A stretch of DNA of 12,581 bases from Candidatus Faecivivens stercorigallinarum (GTDB lineage: Bacteria > Bacillota > Clostridia > Oscillospirales > Ruminococcaceae), in contig DVLN01000019.1 in the NCBI GenBank assembly GCA_018715465.1, positions 1 through 12,581 on the forward strand. Direction: 5' to 3'. Every line of letters starts with the position of its first letter. Within the stretch, counting starts at the first letter, position 1. Both the position numbers and the translations under genes were made by a program. Below, piece by piece: positions 6,598 through 12,581 of the stretch. Below the pieces are notes generated by a model. It worked only from the letters and a program-made list of their open reading frames with translations. It was not told the DNA's origin and did not search any database.

Positions 6598-7740
6598 TTA
6601 CAGCCGGATGGCTTCAGCCATCTTTTCGCCGCCCAGTTTGCTGGGATGGAGGTGATCACCCGAATCATACGCCGGCAGCAGCCGGTCAGGATTCTGCGGG
6701 TCAGCCACCGCGGCCGCAAAATCAATCAATCCATCCAGTTCTCCGGCTGCTGTCCGCCGGGCCAGCCAGGCATTGATTTCCCGCCGCAGCCGCAGTGTCT
6801 CTTCACAGCAGCCCATCATCCCGCCAAAAGGTGTAATGGTACAGCCGATCACCCGCATTCCTGCTTTACGCAGCGTCAGTACCGTCCGGGAAACCCCGGC
6901 CGCAAATTCTTCAAAAGTACAGCGTTCATCGACCGGCGGGCAGAATTCACCGCTTCCTGGCTGGCTGACATCGTTGACGCCGAGTGCCAGAATAACGGTA
7001 TCTATGCCGCTCTTTTCCAGCAGATCCCACTGCAACCGTTTCAATCCCGACTGTCCGAACAGCTCCCCCATCATTTCTGCAAACCGTCCGCCGGTCGGCA
7101 GCAGCAGCCGGTTTCCGCCGATTCCCAGGTTTAACAGAGCTGTTTCCTCCATTGTCTCCCCGACCTTTTCCGCCAGGGGGTCAGTCCACAGCCGCATCTC
7201 GGTAATTGAATCGCCAAAACAGGCAATTGCCCGCGCTTTTTCATCGGCCAGCAGTTCAATATCCATCAGCGCCGGCAGCGGATGTCCGACTCCAGCGTCC
7301 TGCCGGGCATCAATATCCGGGTCCACTGCAAAATTCGGATCTTGGGTATAATTTCCTGGAAGCGAATAATCTACCTGCCAGACACCGCTGGCCGCGTGCG
7401 GGGCAGGTTCCCCGGCCGGGAAATAAATCATCAGTTTCAGTCTGTCGCCCGCGCGAACCGGAAGATAGACCTCATCGCTCTGGAGGCTGTGCCCAGGCGC
7501 CAGTTTCAGAGATGGGATACCGCCAAAAGTAATCTCAGCGCTGCTGCGTCCATTCCATAAGGTGATCCCACCAATTCGCATCGGCGTTTCACCGTACAGA
7601 TTTCCCAAACGCAGCCGGACTGTATCACCAGTCAGGTTGACCATTGTCTCCAGCCGGATAGTTCGTCCGACAACAACTTCCGTCCCCATCCGCGCTTCCC
7701 GCGGAGCAGCCGCAAATGCAGTAACCCATTTTTTCCCCAT
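6598..7740 (-). CDS. Two-domain SGNH/GDSL hydrolase of the XynE-like carbohydrate esterase group
   Basis: This protein of about 380 residues has two parts. The N-terminal beta-rich domain (about 5-130, opening KKWVTAFAAAP, with VRLRLGNLYGETPMRIGGITLW) is typical of this group. The SGNH catalytic domain (about 165-380) shows the GDSIT nucleophile S178, the NLGIGGN oxyanion block (about 204-210), the GVND block (N256), and the catalytic D362/H365 in GDHLHPS. The end, LLPAYDSGDHLHPS, is strongly like XynE-type and related esterases that remove acetyl or other acyl groups from carbohydrates. There is no signal peptide, so it probably acts inside the cell on imported, acylated sugars. The frame extends upstream to 7863, but that would run through the promoter. 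The ATG at 7740 or one at 7752 is the likely start, both poorly spaced from AGAGAGGG or GGAAAG. The true substrate is unknown. Confidence 0.9.
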   Translation of the reverse strand: MGKKWVTAFAAAPREARMGTEVVVGRTIRLETMVNLTGDTVRLRLGNLYGETPMRIGGITLWNGRSSAEITFGGIPSLKLAPGHSLQSDEVYLPVRAGDRLKLMIYFPAGEPAPHAASGVWQVDYSLPGNYTQDPNFAVDPDIDARQDAGVGHPLPALMDIELLADEKARAIACFGDSITEMRLWTDPLAEKVGETMEETALLNLGIGGNRLLLPTGGRFAEMMGELFGQSGLKRLQWDLLEKSGIDTVILALGVNDVSQPGSGEFCPPVDERCTFEEFAAGVSRTVLTLRKAGMRVIGCTITPFGGMMGCCEETLRLRREINAWLARRTAAGELDGLIDFAAAVADPQNPDRLLPAYDSGDHLHPSKLGGEKMAEAIRL

Positions 7741-7812
7741 CTTTCCGCACATCCCTCTCTGTCTTTTCCGTGTTGATTGAACAGTTGTCCTTTTGACATA
7801 TACACTGTTATA

Positions 7813-7841
7813 ATTATAGCAAATTCCCTGCGCGAATACAA
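7813..7841 (-). promoter_or_regulatory. Promoter of the XynE-like esterase gene
   Basis: On the minus strand TTGTAT (plus-strand 7836-7841), a 17-base spacer and TATAAT (7813-7818) with an upstream TG make an extended -10 promoter. It lies just past the radA terminator and about 60-70 bases before the start codon, so the esterase gene is its own transcription unit. The leader shows no recognised riboswitch. Confidence 0.78.
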
Positions 7842-7861
7842 TCACTATTCTTTGAATATAC

Positions 7862-7895
7862 AAAAAACCGGCTCTGCCTTCCGAGCAGAACCGGT
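7862..7895 (-). terminator. Rho-independent terminator ending the mltG-radA operon
   Basis: Seven bases after the radA stop, ACCGGTTCTGC (plus 7885-7895) pairs along 11 positions, one of them a wobble, with GCAGAGCCGGT (7867-7877) around a 7-base loop. It is followed by TTTTTT (7862-7867). This is a GC-rich stem with a good U-tract, immediately upstream of the esterase promoter. Confidence 0.93.
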
Positions 7896-7901
7896 CAACT
7901 G

Positions 7902-9281
7902 TTATCCATTGAGCGCCCGCAGTGCCTCCACCACATCCCGTACCCCAGTAATGCGGATGCTGCCAAACCGGCTGGTATCCAAGCCCTTGAGAGAAGCTGC
8001 CGGCACCAGACAGCGGCTGAAACCGAGCCGCTGTGCCTCCTTAAGCCGGTCTTCCAGACGAATGACACTGCGCACCTCACCGCCCAGCCCGACTTCACCG
8101 ATGGCCAGCAGACCCGCCGGAATGGGACGGTCCCGCAAACCGGATACCAGCGCAAGCGCAATCGGAAGGTCACAGGCGGGCTCGTCCAGAAACAACCCGC
8201 CGACAACATTGACATAGGCGTCCAGCGCTGAGAAGGTATACCCTGCCCGCTTTTCCAATACCGCCAGCAGCAAACTCATCCGGTTATGGTCAAAGCCGGT
8301 TGCCATCCGACGGGGAGATGCAAACCCCGATTTGGTCACCAGTGCCTGTACCTCCGCCAGTATCGGGCGGCTGCCTTCCAGCACACAGACGACACACGAC
8401 CCGGATACCCCTTCCGGCCGTTCGGACAGAAGCATTGCCGACGGGTTGACCACCTGGGAAAGCCCCTTTTCCTTCATCTCAAAAACTGCGATTTCATTGG
8501 TCGCACCGTAGCGGTTTTTGATCGCCCGCAGCATCCGGTAAGCATGATTCTGCTCACCGTCAAACTGAAAGACCGCGTCGACCATATGCTCCAGCATCCG
8601 CGGCCCGGCAAGATTGCCTTCCTTGGTCACATGCCCGACCAGAATGATCGGAATATCGTTTTCCTTGGCTACCCCCAGCAGTGCATTGGTGCATTCCCGT
8701 ACCTGCGCGACACTGCCGGCAGACGAACCGACCGCAGGCAGCATCATCGTCTGGATCGAGTCGACAACCACCACCTGTGGACGTTCAGAAGCAATTGTCG
8801 CGATCACCGTATCCAGATCACCGCTCGACAGGATAAACAGTCCCTGTGCATCTACTCCCAGCCGTCTGGCACGCAGATGCAGCTGACCGGGAGATTCCTC
8901 TCCCGATACATACAATACCTTCATCTTCTCGCCAAATGCCTGACAAATCTGCATCAGCAGAGTCGACTTTCCGATACCCGGGTCGCCGCCCAGCAGCACC
9001 AGTGAGCCTTTGACCAGTCCTCCGCCCAGCACCCTGTCCAGTTCCGACAACCCGGTCGTATACCGGATCGCATCTCCACCTGAAATATCCTCACGGATAG
9101 AACTGACCGCCGCAGGACGGGCGGTACCTGTTTTGCCGCGGGAAAAAGCCGCTGCCGTTCCACTCAGCGGCGTGACAGCAGAAAAGCTGTTCCATGCACC
9201 GCAAATCGGACATTTTCCCATCCACTTGGCTGATTCATGCCCGCATTCGCCGCAGATATACAGATCCTTCTGTTTTGCCAT
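7902..9281 (-). CDS. radA: DNA repair protein RadA (Sms)
   Basis: This 459-residue protein has the full RadA architecture. It opens with a C4 zinc finger (C10-x2-C13 ... C24-x2-C27). A RecA-like ATPase core follows, with Walker A GGDPGIGKST (98-107), a VVVDSIQ Walker B near 171-177, and the RadA-specific KNRYG motif (255-259). A Lon-protease-like C-terminal domain follows (about 290-455; SALDAYVNVVGGL, then GEVGLGGEVR). RadA is an ATP-driven DNA motor that extends branch migration of RecA recombination intermediates. It is cytoplasmic and, in naturally transformable bacteria, also supports uptake of donor DNA. The ATG at 9281 is preceded by AAGGA at about 9 bases. It is the last gene of the minus-strand operon, 26 bases after the amidase gene, and is followed by a strong terminator. 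No key residue is missing. Confidence 0.98.
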   Translation of the reverse strand: MAKQKDLYICGECGHESAKWMGKCPICGAWNSFSAVTPLSGTAAAFSRGKTGTARPAAVSSIREDISGGDAIRYTTGLSELDRVLGGGLVKGSLVLLGGDPGIGKSTLLMQICQAFGEKMKVLYVSGEESPGQLHLRARRLGVDAQGLFILSSGDLDTVIATIASERPQVVVVDSIQTMMLPAVGSSAGSVAQVRECTNALLGVAKENDIPIILVGHVTKEGNLAGPRMLEHMVDAVFQFDGEQNHAYRMLRAIKNRYGATNEIAVFEMKEKGLSQVVNPSAMLLSERPEGVSGSCVVCVLEGSRPILAEVQALVTKSGFASPRRMATGFDHNRMSLLLAVLEKRAGYTFSALDAYVNVVGGLFLDEPACDLPIALALVSGLRDRPIPAGLLAIGEVGLGGEVRSVIRLEDRLKEAQRLGFSRCLVPAASLKGLDTSRFGSIRITGVRDVVEALRALNG

Positions 9282-9307
9282 TGTCCTTTTTCCTTATCCT
9301 TCCTGCC

Positions 9308-10060
9308 TTATCCTCCGCCGACCGCCGCGGCCAGCACAAAAGCAAATTTTCTCTGATACTCGGTCTGCTGCAGCAATGCGCACTCCTCCGGGTTGGAGAG
9401 GAAACCGCATTCCACCATTACCACCGGCGCCGGACAGTTGACCAGCAGCCAGACATCGCTCGTCGCCTTTTTCAGTTCCCGGCTGTTGTCCGGCTGGAGA
9501 TAATCGACGACAGCCTGGCGCAGCCGTTCGGCCAACTCTTTGGACGCTGCATTTTGGGTACCGTAAAACATCTGCGCGCCGGAGTATTTTGACTGGGTAA
9601 AGATATTTTGGTGAATCATGATGACAGGCACCTGTTCATCCGCTGACATCAGCGCCAGACGTGCCTGTAAATCCTCTCTTTTCTTCTGCCGGATAGTCCC
9701 CTCACCGCTGTCCAGCCCGGTATCCTCTGTCCGGGTCAGTATGGGAATATACCCCATCACCGCGAGAAAATCCCGCATCGGCAGCGAAAAGGCAAGGTTG
9801 ATATCCTTTTCAATTACCCCGCCGACTCCGATGGCTCCGCCATCAAATCCGCCGTGACCGGGATCGACAATCACCCGGCTGCGAATATCACCGGTATACA
9901 ATGCCTTCCCGGCTGCTGCCAGGACCTCCTCACCGCCGCCTGCCTGCCGCAGCAGAGAGGCGCCAAAAATAAGGCCGGTCACCATCAGCAGTATCAGGGA
10001 TACTGCTGCCAGTGACCGCAGCTGTCGTTTTTTTCCAATTCCTGCTCTGCTTGCGCTCAT
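9308..10060 (-). CDS. CwlD-like N-acetylmuramoyl-L-alanine amidase (Amidase_3)
   Basis: From the ATG at 10060 the protein has 250 residues. It has a basic N-terminus, a hydrophobic membrane anchor or signal segment (about 17-37, AAVSLILLMVTGLIFGASLL), and one zinc amidase domain. The zinc and catalytic residues are all present: H69 in DPGHGG, E84 in VIEKDIN, H150 in MIHQN, and E217 in VMVECGFLSNPEE. Such enzymes cut the bond between N-acetylmuramic acid and L-alanine in peptidoglycan, outside the membrane. Size and single-domain layout match CwlD, which helps make muramic delta-lactam in spore cortex, so a sporulation role is possible. GGGGAGG lies 8 bases before this ATG; a longer frame beginning at 10123 has no comparable site. 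It sits 26 bases upstream of radA and 87 bases after the unknown membrane-protein gene. Confidence 0.92.
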   Translation of the reverse strand: MSASRAGIGKKRQLRSLAAVSLILLMVTGLIFGASLLRQAGGGEEVLAAAGKALYTGDIRSRVIVDPGHGGFDGGAIGVGGVIEKDINLAFSLPMRDFLAVMGYIPILTRTEDTGLDSGEGTIRQKKREDLQARLALMSADEQVPVIMIHQNIFTQSKYSGAQMFYGTQNAASKELAERLRQAVVDYLQPDNSRELKKATSDVWLLVNCPAPVVMVECGFLSNPEECALLQQTEYQRKFAFVLAAAVGGG

Positions 10061-10147
10061 GCTGACCGCCTCCCCACAAAAAGGTATGCAGTCTGCTCTG
10101 ACAAAATCCCTGTTCAGCCGCATTCAGATACAAAACAGCGGAAAAGA

Positions 10148-10840
10148 TTATTTTTTCGTGCTTTTTTTGGCATGTTTATTTTCATAAACCAGACGGTTGC
10201 TGATTGAGATACGGCGTCTGCCGAGCTCATAACCAACCCAGATAAACACTATGTATATCAGCGGCAGCAGCAGCATCAGGATCAGTTTGGGCCAGCTGCA
10301 CCCGGGGGTCGCAGCAGTTGCCTGCACGATCTCTTCGTACTCAGTGCCTTCCATCAGAATCATCTCCGGCATTGCCTCCTGGGGTGCAATGCTATACGGA
10401 TGAATCAGGTTGATCAGCGGCCAGACCGGTGCATTCATCAGACGATAGACCCACAACAGATCCACCAGACCGGTGATCTTGGAAAACAGCAGCAGAACAT
10501 CCGAAACCAGGCCGGGTGCCAATGCCAGCAGCCCCATTTTCAGCGGCTTGTACCGGTCATATTCAGTCCGGCCGAACTGAATCAGGTTGGCATCCTTGTC
10601 GCCAATTCCCCAGCTCTGAGAATACAGTGTTCCGCCGGCAATCAGCAGACAGATCAGCGCCGTCAGCAGAATCCCCCAAGTTCCCTGGGCCATGATTCCC
10701 CCCATTGAGAACACGACTACAACACAGATTACATTACAGATACATAGTGTCTTAAGCAGCGTCACAGCCAATTCTTTCGGGCTGTTGTGCAGCTGAACGC
10801 CGGTCACCGGCTCTTGCTTTTTTTTCTGGAACAGTGCCAT
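10148..10840 (-). CDS. Unidentified membrane protein of about four transmembrane segments
   Basis: I do not recognise this 230-residue protein. It has a basic, polar N-terminus (MALFQKKKQEPVTG). Two close hydrophobic helices follow (about 25-46 and 49-69), then a polar loop with SWGIGDKDANLIQFGRTEYDRYKP (about 75-97). A second hydrophobic stretch of one or two helices (about 100-145) comes next. A short acidic loop (EAMPEMILMEGTEYEEI, about 152-168) precedes a final strong helix (about 181-203), and the tail is lysine-rich (NKHAKKSTKK). No catalytic motif is evident. Translation should begin at the ATG at 10840, with GAAAGGGG 7 bases before it; an in-frame TTG at 10861 overlaps the stop of the preceding gene. 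It lies 17 bases after the U32 gene inside the mltG-amidase-radA operon, so a role at the cell envelope is a reasonable guess and no more. Confidence 0.75.
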   Translation of the reverse strand: MALFQKKKQEPVTGVQLHNSPKELAVTLLKTLCICNVICVVVVFSMGGIMAQGTWGILLTALICLLIAGGTLYSQSWGIGDKDANLIQFGRTEYDRYKPLKMGLLALAPGLVSDVLLLFSKITGLVDLLWVYRLMNAPVWPLINLIHPYSIAPQEAMPEMILMEGTEYEEIVQATAATPGCSWPKLILMLLLPLIYIVFIWVGYELGRRRISISNRLVYENKHAKKSTKK

Positions 10841-10857
10841 CTTTGTACCCCTTTCTA

Positions 10858-12096
10858 TCAAGGCTCAACGTTTTTGCGGATAATGCTTCCTTCAACCGGC
10901 TGCTGAGGCAGCAGTCCGGCAGGGAAAGAAAAGGCCATCGCCGGGTGACGGGTATCGGTAATCGGAGTGCCTTCTCCATCCGTCATCTGTCCGATCACAA
11001 AACTGACCGGTTTTTGCCCCGGCTGAAGCAGTTCCAGCGTATCGCCCTCGACAAACTTGTTTTTCTGGGTACACCAGACCTTTCCGTCCTCTACCCGGTC
11101 GACCAGCGCGACAATATCACAGATACGAATATAACCAGCGCCTTCATATCGTTGCCCCTGTTCGGGACGTCCAAAATAAAATCCAGTCGAGTAGTCTCGA
11201 TGGGAAACCTTGCGTACCTCATCCATCAGCCAGCCGGGCAATGTCCAGTGTTCCGGGTCTTTCAGGTACCCATCTACCGCCATTCGATAGGCGTTGGTCA
11301 CGACACCGACATAATAGGAAGATTTAGCACGTCCTTCGATTTTAAGCGAAGTGACGCCGGCTTCCACCAGCTGTTTGATATAGGACAACATACATAGGTC
11401 TTTGGCATTTAAAATATAAGTCCCGCTCTCATCCTCAAATACCGGGAAATACTGACCGGGTCTCTTTTCCTCCACCAGTGCATAATTCCAGCGGCAGGGC
11501 TGCGCACACTGCCCCCGGTTGGCATCCCGCCCGGTCATATAGTTGGACAGGACACAGCGCCCGGAAAAGGACATGCACATTGCTCCGTGGACAAATACCT
11601 CCAATTCCAGTTCAGGCGGGGTCTTTTCACGGATCTGTCGGATCTCCTCCAGCGACAGCTCGCGTGCCAGCACCACCCGCTTTGCGCCCATCCGGTAAAG
11701 CTCCGAAGCAGCCAGCCAGTTGACCACCCCGTTCTGGGTGGAAATATGGATATCCACCTGTGGTGCAGCTTTTTTGACCAGCGACAGTACCCCGAGATCG
11801 GTAACGATAAATGCGTCCACTCCGGTTGCCGCGGCCTCACGCAGAAAGCCCTCCATCCGGTCAATCTCCTCATTACGGGGAAGGGTATTGCAGGTTAGAT
11901 AGACGCGGACTCCCTTCTGATGGGCCATCTCCACCGCTTTTCTCAGGCTGTCCATATCAAAATTGGCCGATGCCGAGCGCATCCCGTATTCAGTGCTGCC
12001 CAGGTAGACCGCATCAGCACCATACAGCAGTGCCATTTTCAGCCGTTCAAAATCTCCTACCGGAGCGAGCACCTCCGGGTAATGTGTTTCTATCAC
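10858..12096 (-). CDS. U32-family peptidase-like protein (probable RNA hydroxylation factor)
   Basis: This protein of about 412 residues carries the U32 family signature EVFVHGAMCMSFSGRC (about 167-182). Four cysteines lie close together (C174, C181, C197, C201), the last two in CAQPC. The N-terminal half has the family's barrel repeats: LAPVGDFERLKMALLYGADAV, then STQNGVVNWL. LKIEGR (near 255) is also characteristic. Although named peptidases, studied members such as E. coli TrhP (YegQ) and RlhA are needed for hydroxylation of tRNA wobble uridine or 23S rRNA cytidine. The cysteine cluster is thought to hold an iron-sulfur centre. I infer an RNA-modification role here. The best start is the GTG at 12096, with AAAGGAG 8 bases upstream; a TTG six bases earlier is too close to that site. 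It begins 27 bases after mltG ends. Confidence 0.93.
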   Translation of the reverse strand: MIETHYPEVLAPVGDFERLKMALLYGADAVYLGSTEYGMRSASANFDMDSLRKAVEMAHQKGVRVYLTCNTLPRNEEIDRMEGFLREAAATGVDAFIVTDLGVLSLVKKAAPQVDIHISTQNGVVNWLAASELYRMGAKRVVLARELSLEEIRQIREKTPPELELEVFVHGAMCMSFSGRCVLSNYMTGRDANRGQCAQPCRWNYALVEEKRPGQYFPVFEDESGTYILNAKDLCMLSYIKQLVEAGVTSLKIEGRAKSSYYVGVVTNAYRMAVDGYLKDPEHWTLPGWLMDEVRKVSHRDYSTGFYFGRPEQGQRYEGAGYIRICDIVALVDRVEDGKVWCTQKNKFVEGDTLELLQPGQKPVSFVIGQMTDGEGTPITDTRHPAMAFSFPAGLLPQQPVEGSIIRKNVEP

Positions 12097-12123
12097 AGAC
12101 AATTCTCCTTTGTTGAGGGTTTA

Positions 12124-12581
12124 TCAGTCAATCTGATCGACGTTCTGTTCGTGCGCCTGCAAGGTCTCCGCGTAATAGAACTGGCCGGTCTTGATGTTGC
12201 TGCAAAAATAATAATACGCGGTCGATTCTGGCTGAAGAGCAGCCATAATTGCATCCATACCGGGATTGCAGATTGGACCGGCAGGAAGGCCGGTACATTC
12301 ATAGGTATTGTACAGCGAAGCTTTCCGCTGGTTCGCACTACTCTTGCCGGACATCAAAATCACCGAGTTGGCATAATCACGGGTCGGGTCGGATTGCAGC
12401 ATCGGATAATTTTCTGCGTCGTTCAGACGGTTCCAATAAACCGACGATACCAGCTTCATATTTTCAGGATCACCGCTCGCCTCTGCCTGGATAATCGAAG
12501 CAAGGGTAATCGTCTGATGCTGGGTTAACCCCATTTCGGTCATCAGTTCCTGCACTGTGTCAATTTTGTTTTGGAAGTTGC
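12124..12581 (-). CDS. mltG: Endolytic murein transglycosylase MltG, C-terminal part (continues beyond window)
   Basis: The last 151 or so codons of an MltG/YceG-like protein are visible; the frame stays open to base 12581, so the membrane anchor and N-terminal domain lie outside. Family landmarks include LASIIQAEAS (canonical ASIVEKE region), QSDPTRDYA (canonical LQTDPT), YNTYECTGLPAGPICNPG, and the closing YYAETLQAHEQN. MltG is a membrane-anchored lytic enzyme that cuts nascent glycan strands in peptidoglycan and is thought to set glycan chain length. In the catalytic ASI-x-E-x-E region the first glutamate of the E. coli sequence is glutamine here, while the second is kept. I cannot say from sequence alone whether that matters, because Gram-positive relatives may vary at the first position. 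It is the first visible gene of the operon running through U32, the membrane protein, the amidase and radA. Confidence 0.95.
   Translation of the reverse strand, partial: NFQNKIDTVQELMTEMGLTQHQTITLASIIQAEASGDPENMKLVSSVYWNRLNDAENYPMLQSDPTRDYANSVILMSGKSSANQRKASLYNTYECTGLPAGPICNPGMDAIMAALQPESTAYYYFCSNIKTGQFYYAETLQAHEQNVDQID

Noticed and set aside
7781..7790. ACAGTTGTC near the esterase promoter matching part of the 1805-1850 palindrome
   Set aside because: A single 9-base match without the 6-bp repeat or the dyad partner is too little to call a second copy of the element.
7741..7863. Longer start for the esterase at 7863
   Set aside because: It would put codons across the extended -10 promoter at 7813-7841, and family members begin near the KKWVTAFAAAP segment.
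10061..10123. Longer start for the amidase at 10123
   Set aside because: No Shine-Dalgarno is near it, whereas GGGGAGG is well placed for the ATG at 10060, giving a standard basic N-terminus and hydrophobic anchor.

Overview
The window is chromosomal DNA from a Gram-positive, low-to-moderate GC bacterium, most likely a member of the Clostridia (an Oscillospiraceae/Ruminococcaceae-like gut anaerobe is my guess). The pointers are strong AGGAGG-type ribosome binding sites, consensus -35/-10 promoters, a T-box tRNA-sensing leader in front of alaS, a CwlD-type wall amidase, and the cell-wall/U32/radA neighbourhood. No rRNA, tRNA, CRISPR array, insertion sequence, integrase or phage gene is visible. 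Almost everything is housekeeping or widely distributed.

Layout. Positions 1-90 (minus) hold the first 30 codons of a small XRE-type helix-turn-helix regulator, cut by the window edge, with a 16-bp perfect palindrome just upstream of its -10 box. A GNAT acetyltransferase (238-723, minus) has its own promoter. A long hairpin at 798-839 separates it from a second minus-strand cluster, read alaS (1863-4505), then a HIT-family nucleotide hydrolase (1435-1776), then an APRT-like phosphoribosyltransferase (851-1387). alaS is controlled by a complete alanine-type T-box leader (about 4566-4843) driven by a perfect TTGACA-17-TATAAT promoter. Between alaS and the HIT gene lies a perfect 46-bp palindrome made of alternating GACA/TGTC tetramers at 6-bp spacing.

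The only complete plus-strand gene is an MFS transporter (5172-6518), transcribed divergently from alaS. It converges on a cytoplasmic XynE-like SGNH/GDSL esterase (6598-7740, minus), and both end at a shared bidirectional terminator (6541-6595).

The right third is a tightly packed minus-strand operon entering from beyond the window: mltG (C-terminal part), a U32-family peptidase-like/RNA-hydroxylation protein, an unidentified four-helix membrane protein, a CwlD-like N-acetylmuramoyl-L-alanine amidase and radA, closed by a strong terminator at 7862-7895. It joins peptidoglycan cutting enzymes (MltG, amidase) with RNA modification (U32) and recombination (RadA). The unidentified membrane protein between them is the main gene of unknown role.

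I see no convincing new multi-gene system. The items most worth a second look are the GACA/TGTC palindrome array, the U-tract-free hairpin at 798-839, and the unknown membrane protein.
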